DNA from: an uncultured Bacteroidota bacterium
GTDB lineage: Bacteria > Bacteroidota > Bacteroidia > Bacteroidales > P3
NCBI GenBank assembly: GCA_902793295.1
Contig: CADBDA010000003.1
Span: 141,637 to 205,636, forward strand
Reading direction: 5' to 3'
Length of the DNA stretch: 64,000 nt
Shown here piece by piece: positions 63,951 through 64,000 of this stretch; position 1 is the first letter of the stretch, and each line of letters opens with the position of its first letter. The notes beneath the pieces are model-generated. The model did not search any database, had not been told where the DNA came from, and worked only from the letters and a program-made list of their open reading frames with translations. A program made the position numbers and the translations under genes.

Positions 63951-64000
63951 TTCGTATTGTAAATGCTAATAATAAGTACGGAATGGAAACCAGCTTCATG

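Overview
The window is chromosomal DNA from a member of the phylum Bacteroidetes, most probably the order Bacteroidales. Three things point there. The gene sets are typical of the phylum: a DUF4837/PorG-like/uppS/bamA/skp/skp cluster, acpP-fabF-rnc with purN upstream on the other strand, lptD facing an amidase, and a GldA-type ATPase. Many genes have the phylum's promoter, with a -7 box TAnnTTTG and sometimes a -33 TTTG about 19 bases upstream. Two proteins end in type IX secretion (T9SS) sorting domains. Coding DNA is GC-rich and intergenic DNA is AT-rich. I cannot name a genus.

Layout. 1-1429: 3' part of metG (+). 1506-8138 (-): envelope cluster DUF4837 lipoprotein, PorG-like protein, uppS, bamA and two Skp/OmpH chaperones. 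8230-9231 (-): a nucleoside-sugar-type epimerase. 9342-26507 (-): one 5,721-residue secreted protein, over a quarter of the window. 26938-28221 (-): hpf and a XerC/D-type recombinase, divergent from rpmB and rpsU. 29186-30788 (+): mutY and ssb, convergent with pgi. 32814-34022 (+): an abundant-type OmpA porin. 34077-36027: an OmpA-family gene surrounded by three different short-period tandem repeats. 36028-37818 (-): glycosyltransferase and purN. 38163-40419 (+): acpP, fabF, rnc. 40656-44452 (+): a lipoprotein, then an outer-membrane pair that includes a helix-hairpin-helix/barrel protein. 44537-47534 (-): MerR regulator and lptD. 47669-51512 (+): amidase, GldA-like ATPase, pyrF and a four-helix membrane protein. 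51722-52834 (+): a Ser/Arg/Gly/His-rich exported protein. 53060-55886 (-): a T9SS substrate and an exported protein. 56232-57434 (-): aminotransferase. 57611-62412 (+): recA, a small outer-membrane protein, rel/spoT and mazG. 62477-63950 (-): a truncated RHS core with a palindromic insert and an unknown exported protein.

Taken together, most genes build or use the outer membrane: BamA with Skp-type chaperones for barrel assembly, LptD for LPS export, UppS for the lipid carrier, an OmpA anchor, a wall amidase, and a PorG-like T9SS part together with T9SS substrates. The rest is housekeeping: fatty-acid synthesis, recombination and repair, ribosome hibernation and stringent response, purine and pyrimidine synthesis, glycolysis.

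The most notable element is the giant protein. About 58 consecutive Cys-paired repeats (shortest period 49 residues) lie between an N-terminal block of fibronectin-III, jelly-roll, GEVED-like and CUB-like modules and the C-terminal sorting domain. The C-terminal repeats are much more alike than the N-terminal ones, as if the array has grown at that end. Other points of interest are overlapping lptD/amidase promoters, operator-like inverted repeats upstream of purN, acpP and the Ser-rich gene, tandem minisatellites around the second OmpA gene, and a hairpin element inserted in frame in the RHS relic.
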